From: Acidobacteriota bacterium
Lineage (GTDB): Bacteria > Acidobacteriota > Vicinamibacteria > Vicinamibacterales > UBA8438
Reading direction: 5' to 3'
Assembly (NCBI GenBank): GCA_011523485.1
Contig: WTGR01000102.1
Span: 1-22,314 of the forward strand
Length of the DNA: 22,314 nucleotides
Shown: one piece after another, positions 1-6,061 of the stretch
How positions within the stretch are numbered: position 1 is the first letter of the stretch
Layout of the letters: the number at the start of each line of letters is the position of its first letter
Program-made: the position numbers and the translations under genes
The notes under the pieces: generated by a model
What the model was told of the DNA's origin: nothing
The model's input: the letters and a program-made list of their open reading frames with translations, nothing else
Databases searched by the model: none

Positions 1-313
1 GGTGCTCCGCCAGATCGAGAAAGCCCGCGTAGTTCATCAGCCAGTCGTACTGGCGCCCGGCCCCGTGCAACGAGACCATCAGCGGTGCAGGAGTCGCCGG
101 CTCATAGCTGGACGGTACGAAGAGCGCATACGGGATGGTCTCGCCGGTCTCTTCCATCACGTACGTTCGGTGCTGGACGCGCGGGTCGTTGACTGCGTAC
201 TCGTTGTCCCGCGCCTCGCGTTGCGCCAGCAGATCCACCGCGGCGCCGGTCGCGAGCCAGAGCGTCCCGCCGAGCGTCAGGGCGAGAGCGGCCGGATGAC
301 GGACTGCCTGCAT
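1..313 (-). CDS. Secreted alpha/beta hydrolase (esterase/depolymerase-like), N-terminal part only
   Basis: The gene enters on the minus strand and runs off the window edge after 104 codons. Residues 1-30 (MQAVRHPAALALTLGG then hydrophobic to LLA) look like a Sec signal peptide, so the product is probably exported. Residues 50-70 form the usual lead-in strand of prolyl-oligopeptidase, dienelactone-hydrolase and PHB-depolymerase-like folds. LMVSLHGAGR at 78-87 carries the HG oxyanion-hole motif. The catalytic Ser, Asp and His would lie beyond the edge, so substrate cannot be judged. The ATG is chosen because a strong AAGGAGG lies 5 bases upstream. It is transcribed divergently from the propeller gene at 571. 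Confidence 0.75.
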   Translation of the reverse strand, partial: MQAVRHPAALALTLGGTLWLATGAAVDLLAQREARDNEYAVNDPRVQHRTYVMEETGETIPYALFVPSSYEPATPAPLMVSLHGAGRQYDWLMNYAGFLDLAEH

Positions 314-318
314 CGCTT

Positions 319-325
319 CCTCCTT
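319..325 (-). promoter_or_regulatory. Shine-Dalgarno AAGGAGG of the hydrolase gene
   Basis: Near-perfect anti-16S complement on the minus strand, 5 bases before the ATG at 313-311. It fixes the start of the partial hydrolase. Confidence 0.75.
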
Positions 326-445
326 CGTGTTTCCGGCGGCCCGGCACGGTGCGGCCGGACCGGCGTGTCTGGTCGTTCGGCGATCTGCCGCCGTGACGGG
401 GCGCGTCCCCGCCGCCTGTTCGCCGGGCACGACCAACCCATGGAC

Positions 446-451
446 ATTCTA
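446..451 (-). promoter_or_regulatory. Putative -10 box TAGAAT for the hydrolase gene
   Basis: TAGAAT on the minus strand, about 130 bases upstream of the hydrolase ATG in the divergent intergenic region. No good -35 is visible at 17 bases, so this is a weak call. The rest of 314-570 holds the opposing promoter of the propeller gene and no convincing ORF. Confidence 0.35.
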
Positions 452-528
452 CGGCCATGGCGGACGTGCTCGAAGCCGCTCCGCTCGGCGCCGACCCGGT
501 AAACACGCGGTCGCCGGGCAGAGTCGTC

Positions 529-534
529 TAGACT
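529..534 (+). promoter_or_regulatory. Putative -10 box TAGACT for the propeller gene
   Basis: TAGACT lies 36 bases before the ATG at 571, within the 8-bp palindrome GTCTAGAC (526-533), and would start a transcript near 541 with the ribosome site at 558-564. No clear -35 box was found. Confidence 0.4.
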
Positions 535-557
535 GGGACGTTGTCGTTGGATTCCAC

Positions 558-564
558 AGAGAGG
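558..564 (+). promoter_or_regulatory. Shine-Dalgarno AGAGAGG of the propeller gene
   Basis: Six bases before the ATG at 571; supports that start over the in-frame TTG at 541. Confidence 0.6.
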
Positions 565-570
565 TCCACC

Positions 571-1575
571 ATGAGAAGAGAAGTATCGGCGTTGCTGGCG
601 GCCGTCGTCGCGTTGGGGGCTCTGGGCACGCTCGGCGCCGCTCCGGCCGCGGCCGAGGACATCGAGATCACCGAATGGGTGGTTCCCTGGGAGAACACCC
701 GGCCCCGCGACCCCTACGTGGACGGCCAGGGGCGGGTCTGGTTCGTGGGTCAGCGCGGCAACTACCTGGCCTACCTCGACCCGGCTACGGGCGACTTCCG
801 GCGCTACGAGCTCGACCCGGGCACAGGCCCGCACAACCTGATCGTCGACGACGACGGAATCGTCTGGTACGCGGGCAACCGGGCGATGCACATCGGACGG
901 CTCGATCCCGAGACCGGCGACATCGAGAAGATCATGATGCCCACGCCCGAGGCGCGTGATCCGCATACGCTCACCTTCGACCACAACGGCGACATCTGGT
1001 TCTCGGTGCAGGGCGGCAGCTTCGTCGGCAAGCTCGGCACGCGGACCCGCACTGTCGAGCTCATCCCGATCGAGGGCCGCGGCCGGCGTCCGTACGGCAT
1101 CGTGGTCGACGCGAACAACCGCGCCTGGTTCTGCCAGTTCGGCACCAACAAGCTCGCGACCGTGGATCCGGAAACGATGGAGCTCGAGGAGTTCGACCTG
1201 CCGCGCGCCGAGGCCCGGCCCCGGCGGCTGGCCCTGACCTCGGAAGGGCATCTCTGGTACGTCGACTACGCGGGCGGCAACCTCGGGCGCTTCGATCCGG
1301 AAACCGGCGAGGTGCAGGAATGGGCCGTCCCGGGCGGCGCCTCGGCGCGTCCCTACGGCATGTCGGTGGACGATGAGGACCGGCTCTACTTCGTGGAATC
1401 GGGGACGATGCCGAACCGGTTCGTCGGCTTCGACCCGGCCACCGAGGAGTTCTTCGCGTCGACCGAGATCGCGAGCGGCGGCGGGACCGTGCGCCACATG
1501 TACTACCACGCGCCGGCGCGCGAGATCTGGTTCGGCACGGACACGAACAACATCGGCCGCGCGCGCGTGCCGTAG
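571..1575 (+). CDS. Secreted seven-bladed beta-propeller, streptogramin (virginiamycin B) lyase-like
   Basis: 334 aa. Residues 1-28 are a signal peptide (MRREVSALLAAVVALGALG, cut near APAAA|ED), so the protein is exported. Seven repeats with a D-x-x-G-x-(I/V)-W-(F/Y) core occur at about 51-58, 93-100, 137-144, 180-187, 223-230, 267-274 and 314-321, spaced about 43 residues and often followed by a DPxTG turn. This is the arrangement of Vgb-type lyases. True Vgb linearises streptogramin B antibiotics; environmental relatives with signal peptides are mostly of unknown function, and I could not map the Vgb catalytic His/Glu set with confidence, so resistance should not be assumed. The ATG at 571 is preferred over a TTG at 541 because AGAGAGG sits 6 bases upstream and the signal peptide begins there. 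Confidence 0.85.
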   Translation: MRREVSALLAAVVALGALGTLGAAPAAAEDIEITEWVVPWENTRPRDPYVDGQGRVWFVGQRGNYLAYLDPATGDFRRYELDPGTGPHNLIVDDDGIVWYAGNRAMHIGRLDPETGDIEKIMMPTPEARDPHTLTFDHNGDIWFSVQGGSFVGKLGTRTRTVELIPIEGRGRRPYGIVVDANNRAWFCQFGTNKLATVDPETMELEEFDLPRAEARPRRLALTSEGHLWYVDYAGGNLGRFDPETGEVQEWAVPGGASARPYGMSVDDEDRLYFVESGTMPNRFVGFDPATEEFFASTEIASGGGTVRHMYYHAPAREIWFGTDTNNIGRARVP

Positions 1576-1633
1576 CGCGTAGATCGTCGGCCGGCGGCGC
1601 AGATGCCGCCGAACCCCCCAACCCATCCTGACC

Positions 1634-1667
1634 GGGAGTCTGCGCCGCGGCGACCGCGCAGACTCCC
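1634..1667. terminator. 12-bp perfect stem-loop between propeller gene and methylase remnant
   Basis: Arms GGGAGTCTGCGC (1634-1645) and GCGCAGACTCCC (1656-1667) pair perfectly around a 10-base loop. It lies 58 bases after the propeller stop and directly abuts the 3' end of the minus-strand methylase remnant, so it could stop transcription from both sides. There is no U-tract on the plus side, so termination may be factor-assisted. Confidence 0.6.
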
Positions 1668-1668
1668 C

Positions 1669-1922
1669 CCACCGGCAGCCGCGATCGGTGCAGCAGCCGG
1701 TAGAGGGCGTCGAAGTCCTCGAGCCGCTGCTCGTCGAGCATCCCCGAAAGGTCGGACTCGATGTACGCCTGCCGCCGGATGTAGGTGCTGTCGCGCAGCA
1801 GCCGCAACCTGGCGCCGTTGGTCACCACGCCCCACAGCGCCTCGGTGCGGTTGAGGTACTCCTTGCAGTAACGCGTGGGGCGCGACCCACGACGCGCGGG
1901 TCCTGCCGGTGCCCGCGTCGCC
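1669..1922 (-). pseudogene. Frameshifted remnant of a large restriction-type DNA methyltransferase (Eco57I/type IIG-like)
   Basis: Read on the minus strand, the fragment gives GDAGTGRTRASWVAPHALLQ and then, after a one-base frame change at about 1861-1862, EYLNRTEALWGVVTNGARL, LRLLRDSTYIRRQAYIESDL and a stretch ending FDALYRLLHRSRLP. This resembles the N-terminal region of the very large (>1,000 aa) Eco57I-type restriction-modification methylases, as recalled without a search. An extra G in the GG pair before AGTACC breaks the frame. Only about 85 residues remain; no methylase catalytic motif is present, no start is evident, and the coding signal ends at the hairpin 1634-1667. It looks like a decayed piece of a lost restriction or phage-defence gene. 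Confidence 0.6.
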
Positions 1923-1973
1923 CGCCGGCAGCCGTTCGCGACGGTGCTGGAAGACCGACCAGAGGCGCCGCCA

Positions 1974-1982
1974 TGCTACGCT
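1974..1982 (+). promoter_or_regulatory. Extended -10 (TGcTACGCT) before the methyltransferase operon
   Basis: TG-N-TACGCT would start RNA near 1989, about 20 bases before the small ORF at 2010 and 90 before the methyltransferase ATG. No -35 is evident, as is common for extended -10 promoters. Confidence 0.4.
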
Positions 1983-2009
1983 CAGGATGCAGCGTGGAAG
2001 CAGAACGAC

Positions 2010-2072
2010 ATGGCTACGAACAAGGCACCGTCGTCCACTGACACCGCCGACGACCTGCGGGCGGAGCCGTAG
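2010..2072 (+). CDS. Possible 20-aa leader peptide or broken N-terminus of the methyltransferase
   Basis: ATG at 2010 encodes MATNKAPSSTDTADDLRAEP and stops 7 bases before the methyltransferase ATG. It has GGAAG 9 bases upstream and sits just after a plausible extended -10, a better initiation context than the downstream gene has. Either it is a short leader that couples translation into the methyltransferase, or the real N-terminus is extended and one extra base near 2070 has cut it off: removing that base joins RAEP to SRRMAQYD. It may also be chance. Confidence 0.3.
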   Translation: MATNKAPSSTDTADDLRAEP

Positions 2073-2079
2073 TCGACGC

Positions 2080-2814
2080 ATGGCCCAGTACGACGCGATC
2101 GCCGAGGCGTACCGGGACTCGAAGCAGCTCCCCTTCCGGAGGGCCATCGAGCGCTACACGCTGTTCGAGGCACTGGGAGACGTCCGCGGGCTGACGCTGC
2201 TGGATCTCGCCTGCGGCGCGGGCTTCTATACCCGCCTGCTCAAGAGGGCCGGTGCAGCCGGTGTGACGGGGATCGATGTCTCGGCGGAGATGGTCCGCCT
2301 GGCCGAGCGGGAGGAAGCGCGCGACCCGCTCGGCTGCTCGTTTCTCTGCCGGGACGTCGCCGACTTCGAGCCGCAACCGGGCGCGGTGGACCTGGTCGTG
2401 GCCATGTACCTGCTGCACTACGCCGGGACCCCGGCGAAGCTGCTCCGCTTCCTGCGCGTCTGCCACGACGCGCTGCGGCCCGGCGGCCGGATCGTCGGCT
2501 TCAACGACAACGTCCTGCGCCCGCCGCGGGGAACCGTCTCGTGGCGTCAGTACGGCCTCGAAAAGACGGGCCCGCCGTCGGCGCCGAAAGAAGGCGACCC
2601 CATTCACTACCGGTTCACCAACCCGGACGGCGGGCAGTTCGAGTTCCACAACTTCTTCCTGAAGCCCGAGACCTACGACGACGCCTTCCGGGAGACCGGG
2701 TTCCGCGACTTCCGCTGGCTCGGCGTCTCGCTGGAACCCGGCGAGCGGAACAACCCCTTCTGGGACGACTTCCTCGCCAACCCGCCGGTGATCGCCTACG
2801 CGGCGACGAAGTAG
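2080..2814 (+). CDS. Class I SAM-dependent methyltransferase
   Basis: 244 aa, cytosolic, no signal peptide. The Rossmann SAM-binding core is clear: motif I LLDLACGAGFYTRLL near 40-54, the acidic turn GIDVS at 64-68, motif IV DLVVAMYLLHYA at 104-115, and LRPGGRIVG at 132-140. The YDAIAEAYRDSKQLPFR opening is typical of the ubiE/methyltransf_11-like small-molecule group. The substrate cannot be read from sequence. Its own ribosome site is weak (GGAG 13 bases upstream), which fits coupling to the small ORF ahead. Its stop overlaps the ribosome site of the Nramp gene 10 bases downstream, so the two are likely co-translated. The frame upstream of 2080 is not protein-like. Confidence 0.85.
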   Translation: MAQYDAIAEAYRDSKQLPFRRAIERYTLFEALGDVRGLTLLDLACGAGFYTRLLKRAGAAGVTGIDVSAEMVRLAEREEARDPLGCSFLCRDVADFEPQPGAVDLVVAMYLLHYAGTPAKLLRFLRVCHDALRPGGRIVGFNDNVLRPPRGTVSWRQYGLEKTGPPSAPKEGDPIHYRFTNPDGGQFEFHNFFLKPETYDDAFRETGFRDFRWLGVSLEPGERNNPFWDDFLANPPVIAYAATK

Positions 2815-2824
2815 GATCTGCACG

Positions 2825-4042
2825 ATGCGTCGCTTCCGCGCCGGGCCGGGGTTCCTGGTTGCCGCCGCCTTCATCGGACCCGGCACCATCGTCACGGCGA
2901 GCCGGGCCGGCGCCGGGTACGGGACCGCCCTGCTCTGGGCAGTGCTCTTCTCGGTGGTGACCACCGCCATCCTGCAGGACATGGCGGCGCGCGTCGGGCT
3001 GGCCGGACGGCGGGGACTCGCGGAGGCCATACGCGACAGCCTCGGCAATCCGCTGATCCGTACGGGTGCGCTGGGCCTCATCGCAGCGAGCATCCTGATC
3101 GGCAACGCCGCCTTCCAGACCGGCAACCTGCTCGGCGCGTCGCTCGGCCTCAGCCTGCTCACCGGACTGCCGCAGGGACTTCTGGTGGCGCTGGTCGGCG
3201 GGGTGGCCGGCGCCCTGTTGATGACCGGCACCTACAAGACGATCCAGAACGCGCTGGTCGCCCTCGTGGGACTGATGAGCGTGGTCTTCTTCCTGGTGGC
3301 CGTCCTCAGCGCCCCGAGTCCGAGCGACCTCCTCTCGGGGCTGCTGGTGCCGCGGGTACCGCAGGGAGCGCTGCTCACCGTACTGGCGCTCATAGGGACC
3401 ACCGTCATCCCCTACAACCTCTTCCTCCATGCCAGTGCCGTCCTCGAGCGCTGGCCGGACGCGGACAGGAACGAGCAGAACATCCGCGAGTGCCGGCAAG
3501 ACACCCTGTTCTCGGTCGCGCTCGGGGGCCTGATCACGGCGGCGGTGGTAATCGCCGCCTCGCCCCTGCTCGGGCAGGGCGCGGACGCCGCCGACGCCGC
3601 AACGGTGGCGGCACGCCTCGAGCCCCTGCTCGGGCGCGCGGCGCCGGTATTCTTCGGCATCGGACTCTTCTCCGCCGGCGTGACCTCGGCGATCACCGCA
3701 CCGCTCGCCGCCGCCTACGCCGCCGGCGGTGCGCTGGGCTGGGGCTCGGACCTCAGGAGCCCGCGCTTCCGCCTGCTCTGGGGCTTCGTGCTGCTGACCG
3801 GCATGTTCTGCGGGATCTTCCTGGGGGCCTCGCCGTACCAGATCATCCTGCTCGCCCAGGCCGGCAACGCGATCCTGCTGCCGCTGACCCCGATTCTGCT
3901 GCTCATCGTCGCGAACCGCAGCGGCATCATGGGCAGGTACCGCAACTCGCGGGCCGCCAACGTGATCGGCGCGGTCGTGGTGCTCGTCATCTTCGGACTC
4001 GCGTCGGTGCAGATGGCCCGGATCCTGGGTCTGGCGGGTTAG
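2825..4042 (+). CDS. Nramp (SLC11)-family metal transporter with non-canonical metal site
   Basis: 405 aa, about 11 hydrophobic segments, an inner-membrane secondary transporter of the LeuT fold. The TM1 region (GPGFLVAAAFIGPGTIVTAS) aligns with MntH, but the canonical DPGN is GPGT (18-21). In TM6 the canonical MPHN is IPYN (195-198), within GTTVIPYNLFLHAS. Thus the Asp, Asn and Met that coordinate Mn/Fe, and the proton-linked His, are all replaced. The family is clear; the cargo is not. Nramp-related Mg transporters show that altered sites can change selectivity. It starts 10 bases after the methyltransferase stop with AGGA 8 bases before the ATG, indicating an operon. Confidence 0.85.
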   Translation: MRRFRAGPGFLVAAAFIGPGTIVTASRAGAGYGTALLWAVLFSVVTTAILQDMAARVGLAGRRGLAEAIRDSLGNPLIRTGALGLIAASILIGNAAFQTGNLLGASLGLSLLTGLPQGLLVALVGGVAGALLMTGTYKTIQNALVALVGLMSVVFFLVAVLSAPSPSDLLSGLLVPRVPQGALLTVLALIGTTVIPYNLFLHASAVLERWPDADRNEQNIRECRQDTLFSVALGGLITAAVVIAASPLLGQGADAADAATVAARLEPLLGRAAPVFFGIGLFSAGVTSAITAPLAAAYAAGGALGWGSDLRSPRFRLLWGFVLLTGMFCGIFLGASPYQIILLAQAGNAILLPLTPILLLIVANRSGIMGRYRNSRAANVIGAVVVLVIFGLASVQMARILGLAG

Positions 4043-4162
4043 CACGGGTTGGCACTGCGCTGGCACGGTCACCGCGCCGCCCATACACACGACATGGTGT
4101 GCACGGGCACGGGATGTGACACATTGACACGAATGCAGTCGAACACCGCATCATCTTGCGCC

Positions 4163-4777
4163 ATGGCAACGGAAGGCGGAATCGCCGAGCCGCGTGCCCG
4201 GCGCACCGCCGCCTGTGCCGGAGCTCTGGCGGCGGCGCTGCTGGCTGCAGCCGCTCCCACGCCGAAGGCCGCCTACCTGGACGGCCCTCCAGCGGCCCAC
4301 ACCGGCGGCTTCGGCGGCGACACCTGCCACGCCTGCCATTTCGAGAACGACCTCGACGATCCAGGCGGCTCGCTGGAGCTCGACGGGTTGCCGGAGACGT
4401 TCGACCCGGCGGCGACCTACCGCATCACGGTCTCTCTGGAACGCTCCGGGATGGGACGCGCCGGATTCCAGTTGGCGGCACGCGTGAGCGAAGGCAACAA
4501 CGCCGGCGAACCGGCGGGTACCCTGCAGGGCCTCGCCGGCGACGGACGCGTGCAGGTCGTCTCGGGGCCGAACGGGGTGACCTACGCCCAGCACACCGAG
4601 CCTGGAACCGCGCTCACCGGCCCGGGCGCGACCTCCTGGACCATCGAGTGGCGCCCGCCTGCCGCCACGACATCCGTCACTTTCCACGCGGCGGCCAACG
4701 CGGCAAACGACGACGCCTCCGAGTTCGGCGACTTCATCTACACGGCGTCGGCGACGACGCGTCCCACCAGCCCCTGA
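4163..4777 (+). CDS. Secreted choice-of-anchor V domain protein with one CxxCH haem motif
   Basis: 204 aa from ATG 4163. Residues 11-37 (RARRTAACAGALAAALLAAAA to KAA) are a signal peptide. GGDTCHACHF at 52-60 has a single CxxCH haem-c attachment motif (C55, C58, H59). It is followed by a beta-sandwich of the choice-of-anchor V/Reeler-like type, with a conserved GFQLAAR segment, YAQHT, WTIEW and a closing FHAAANAANDDASEFGDFIYT. Likely periplasmic or surface electron-transfer or adhesion role; partners unknown. An ATG at 4133 in frame would add 10 residues; neither start has a good ribosome site. It is 120 bases after the Nramp gene and 66 before asd, so it may belong to the same transcript. 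Confidence 0.75.
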   Translation: MATEGGIAEPRARRTAACAGALAAALLAAAAPTPKAAYLDGPPAAHTGGFGGDTCHACHFENDLDDPGGSLELDGLPETFDPAATYRITVSLERSGMGRAGFQLAARVSEGNNAGEPAGTLQGLAGDGRVQVVSGPNGVTYAQHTEPGTALTGPGATSWTIEWRPPAATTSVTFHAAANAANDDASEFGDFIYTASATTRPTSP

Positions 4778-4795
4778 CGGCCGGCCGATACCGCC

Positions 4796-4804
4796 TGCTA
4801 TCAT
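4796..4804 (+). promoter_or_regulatory. Extended -10 (TGcTATCAT) upstream of asd
   Basis: TG-N-TATCAT would begin RNA near 4811, about 33 bases before the ATG at 4844. This suggests asd has its own promoter in addition to any read-through. The near-palindrome CCGGGGTACTCCGG follows at 4813-4826 and could be an operator or leader hairpin. Confidence 0.5.
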
Positions 4805-4828
4805 GTCTGGTTCCGGGGTACTCCGGAG

Positions 4829-4834
4829 AAAGGA
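4829..4834 (+). promoter_or_regulatory. Shine-Dalgarno AAAGGA of asd
   Basis: Nine bases before ATG 4844; the internal ATG at 4931 lacks an equally good site, which favours the longer protein. Confidence 0.55.
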
Positions 4835-4843
4835 CCAGCGACC

Positions 4844-6025
4844 ATGCACGCCGCCAGCTTGACGACCGCCGACCAACCGCGAAGCCGGCTGCGCGCGGGT
4901 GCAGGCCGGCATGCGGGTCGGGCGGCTGCCATGAAGACCGTGGGCTTCGTCGGCTGGCGCGGCATGGTCGGCTCGGTGCTGATCGACCGCATGCAGTCCG
5001 AGGGCGACTTCGGCGGCTGCGACCCGCTGTTCTTCTCCACCTCCCAGGCAGGTCAGCGAGGTCCCGAGATCGGGGGCGGCGAGCCGCTGGGCGACGCCCA
5101 CGACGTGCGGGCCCTCGCGGAAGCCGACATCGTGGTCACGTGCCAGGGCGGCGACTACACGAAGTCGGTCCACGGCGCCCTGCGGGAGGGCGGCTGGGAA
5201 GGCTACTGGATCGACGCGGCGTCGGCGCTCCGCATGAACGACACGAGCGTCGTCATTCTCGACCCGGTCAACCGCCGCGTCATCGACGAGGCGCTCGACG
5301 CCGGCACGAAGGACTTCATCGGGGGCAACTGCACCGTCAGCCTCATGCTGATGGGCCTGCAGGGGCTGTTCGACCGCGGCTGGGTCGAGTGGATGACCTG
5401 CATGACCTACCAGTCCGCCTCGGGCGCCGGCGCCAGGCACATGATCGAGCTCGTCCGCCAGATGGGCGACCTGGCGGACTGTCGGGCGCCGGGCCAGACC
5501 GCGCTGGAGCTCGACCGACTCGTCACCCGACGCATGACGAACGGCGGACTGCCCACCGAGCACTTCGGCGTGCCGCTTGCCGGGAGCCTGATCCCGTGGA
5601 TCGGCGGTCCCATGCACAACGGCCAGTCGCGGGAGGAGTGGAAGGCGGCGAACGAGGCGAACAGGATCCTGGGAAGCCGCCGGTTCATTCCCATCGACGG
5701 GCAGTGCGTCCGCATCGGCGCCATGCGGTGTCACAGCCAGGCGCTGACCGTCAAGCTGACCGCCGACGTTCCCATCGCGGACGTCGAGACCGCCATCGCC
5801 GGCGCCAACGACTGGGTGGAGGTGGTGCCGAACGAGCGGGAGGCGACATACGAACGCCTGACGCCGGCCGCCGTCTCAGGCCGCCTGCACGTGCCGGTGG
5901 GCCGCATCCGCAAGACGACGTTCGGCGAGGACTACCTCACCTGTTTCACGGTCGGCGATCAACTCCTCTGGGGCGCCGCGGAGCCGCTGCGCCGGATGCT
6001 GCTGATCCTGCTGGGCAGGCTCTGA
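4844..6025 (+). CDS. asd: Aspartate-semialdehyde dehydrogenase (E. coli-type)
   Basis: 393 aa. NADPH-dependent reduction of L-aspartyl-4-phosphate to L-aspartate-4-semialdehyde, the branch point to lysine/diaminopimelate, threonine and methionine; cytosolic. From the internal Met at 4931 the protein matches E. coli Asd closely: nucleotide loop GFVGWRGMVGS near 5-15, catalytic Cys in GGNCTVSLMLM (C134 in that numbering), Gln in TYQSASGAGARHM (Q161), and Arg and His in CVRIGAMRCHSQ (R261, H268). The ribosome site and extended -10 favour ATG 4844, giving an unusual 29-residue Ala/Arg-rich N-terminal extension; the alternative start at 4931 gives 364 aa, nearer the usual length. It converges on the AAA gene, 36 bases away. 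Confidence 0.95.
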   Translation: MHAASLTTADQPRSRLRAGAGRHAGRAAAMKTVGFVGWRGMVGSVLIDRMQSEGDFGGCDPLFFSTSQAGQRGPEIGGGEPLGDAHDVRALAEADIVVTCQGGDYTKSVHGALREGGWEGYWIDAASALRMNDTSVVILDPVNRRVIDEALDAGTKDFIGGNCTVSLMLMGLQGLFDRGWVEWMTCMTYQSASGAGARHMIELVRQMGDLADCRAPGQTALELDRLVTRRMTNGGLPTEHFGVPLAGSLIPWIGGPMHNGQSREEWKAANEANRILGSRRFIPIDGQCVRIGAMRCHSQALTVKLTADVPIADVETAIAGANDWVEVVPNEREATYERLTPAAVSGRLHVPVGRIRKTTFGEDYLTCFTVGDQLLWGAAEPLRRMLLILLGRL

Positions 6026-6061
6026 GCCGGACATCCGAGCCGACCATGCGCGTGAGCCTGG

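Noticed and set aside
571..1575. Calling the propeller an antibiotic-resistance gene (vgb)
   Set aside because: Fold matches, but active-site residues could not be mapped and it has a signal peptide unlike clinical Vgb.
4124..4129. TTGACA as a -35 box for the haem protein
   Set aside because: No acceptable -10 at 16-18 bases; best match (CATCAT) is at 19 bases and overlaps the start region.
4151..5734. Very long open frame on the minus strand opposite the haem protein and asd (and its mirror 16581-18164)
   Set aside because: Antisense shadow caused by high GC and strong codon bias; composition is low-complexity and the plus strand carries a clear asd.
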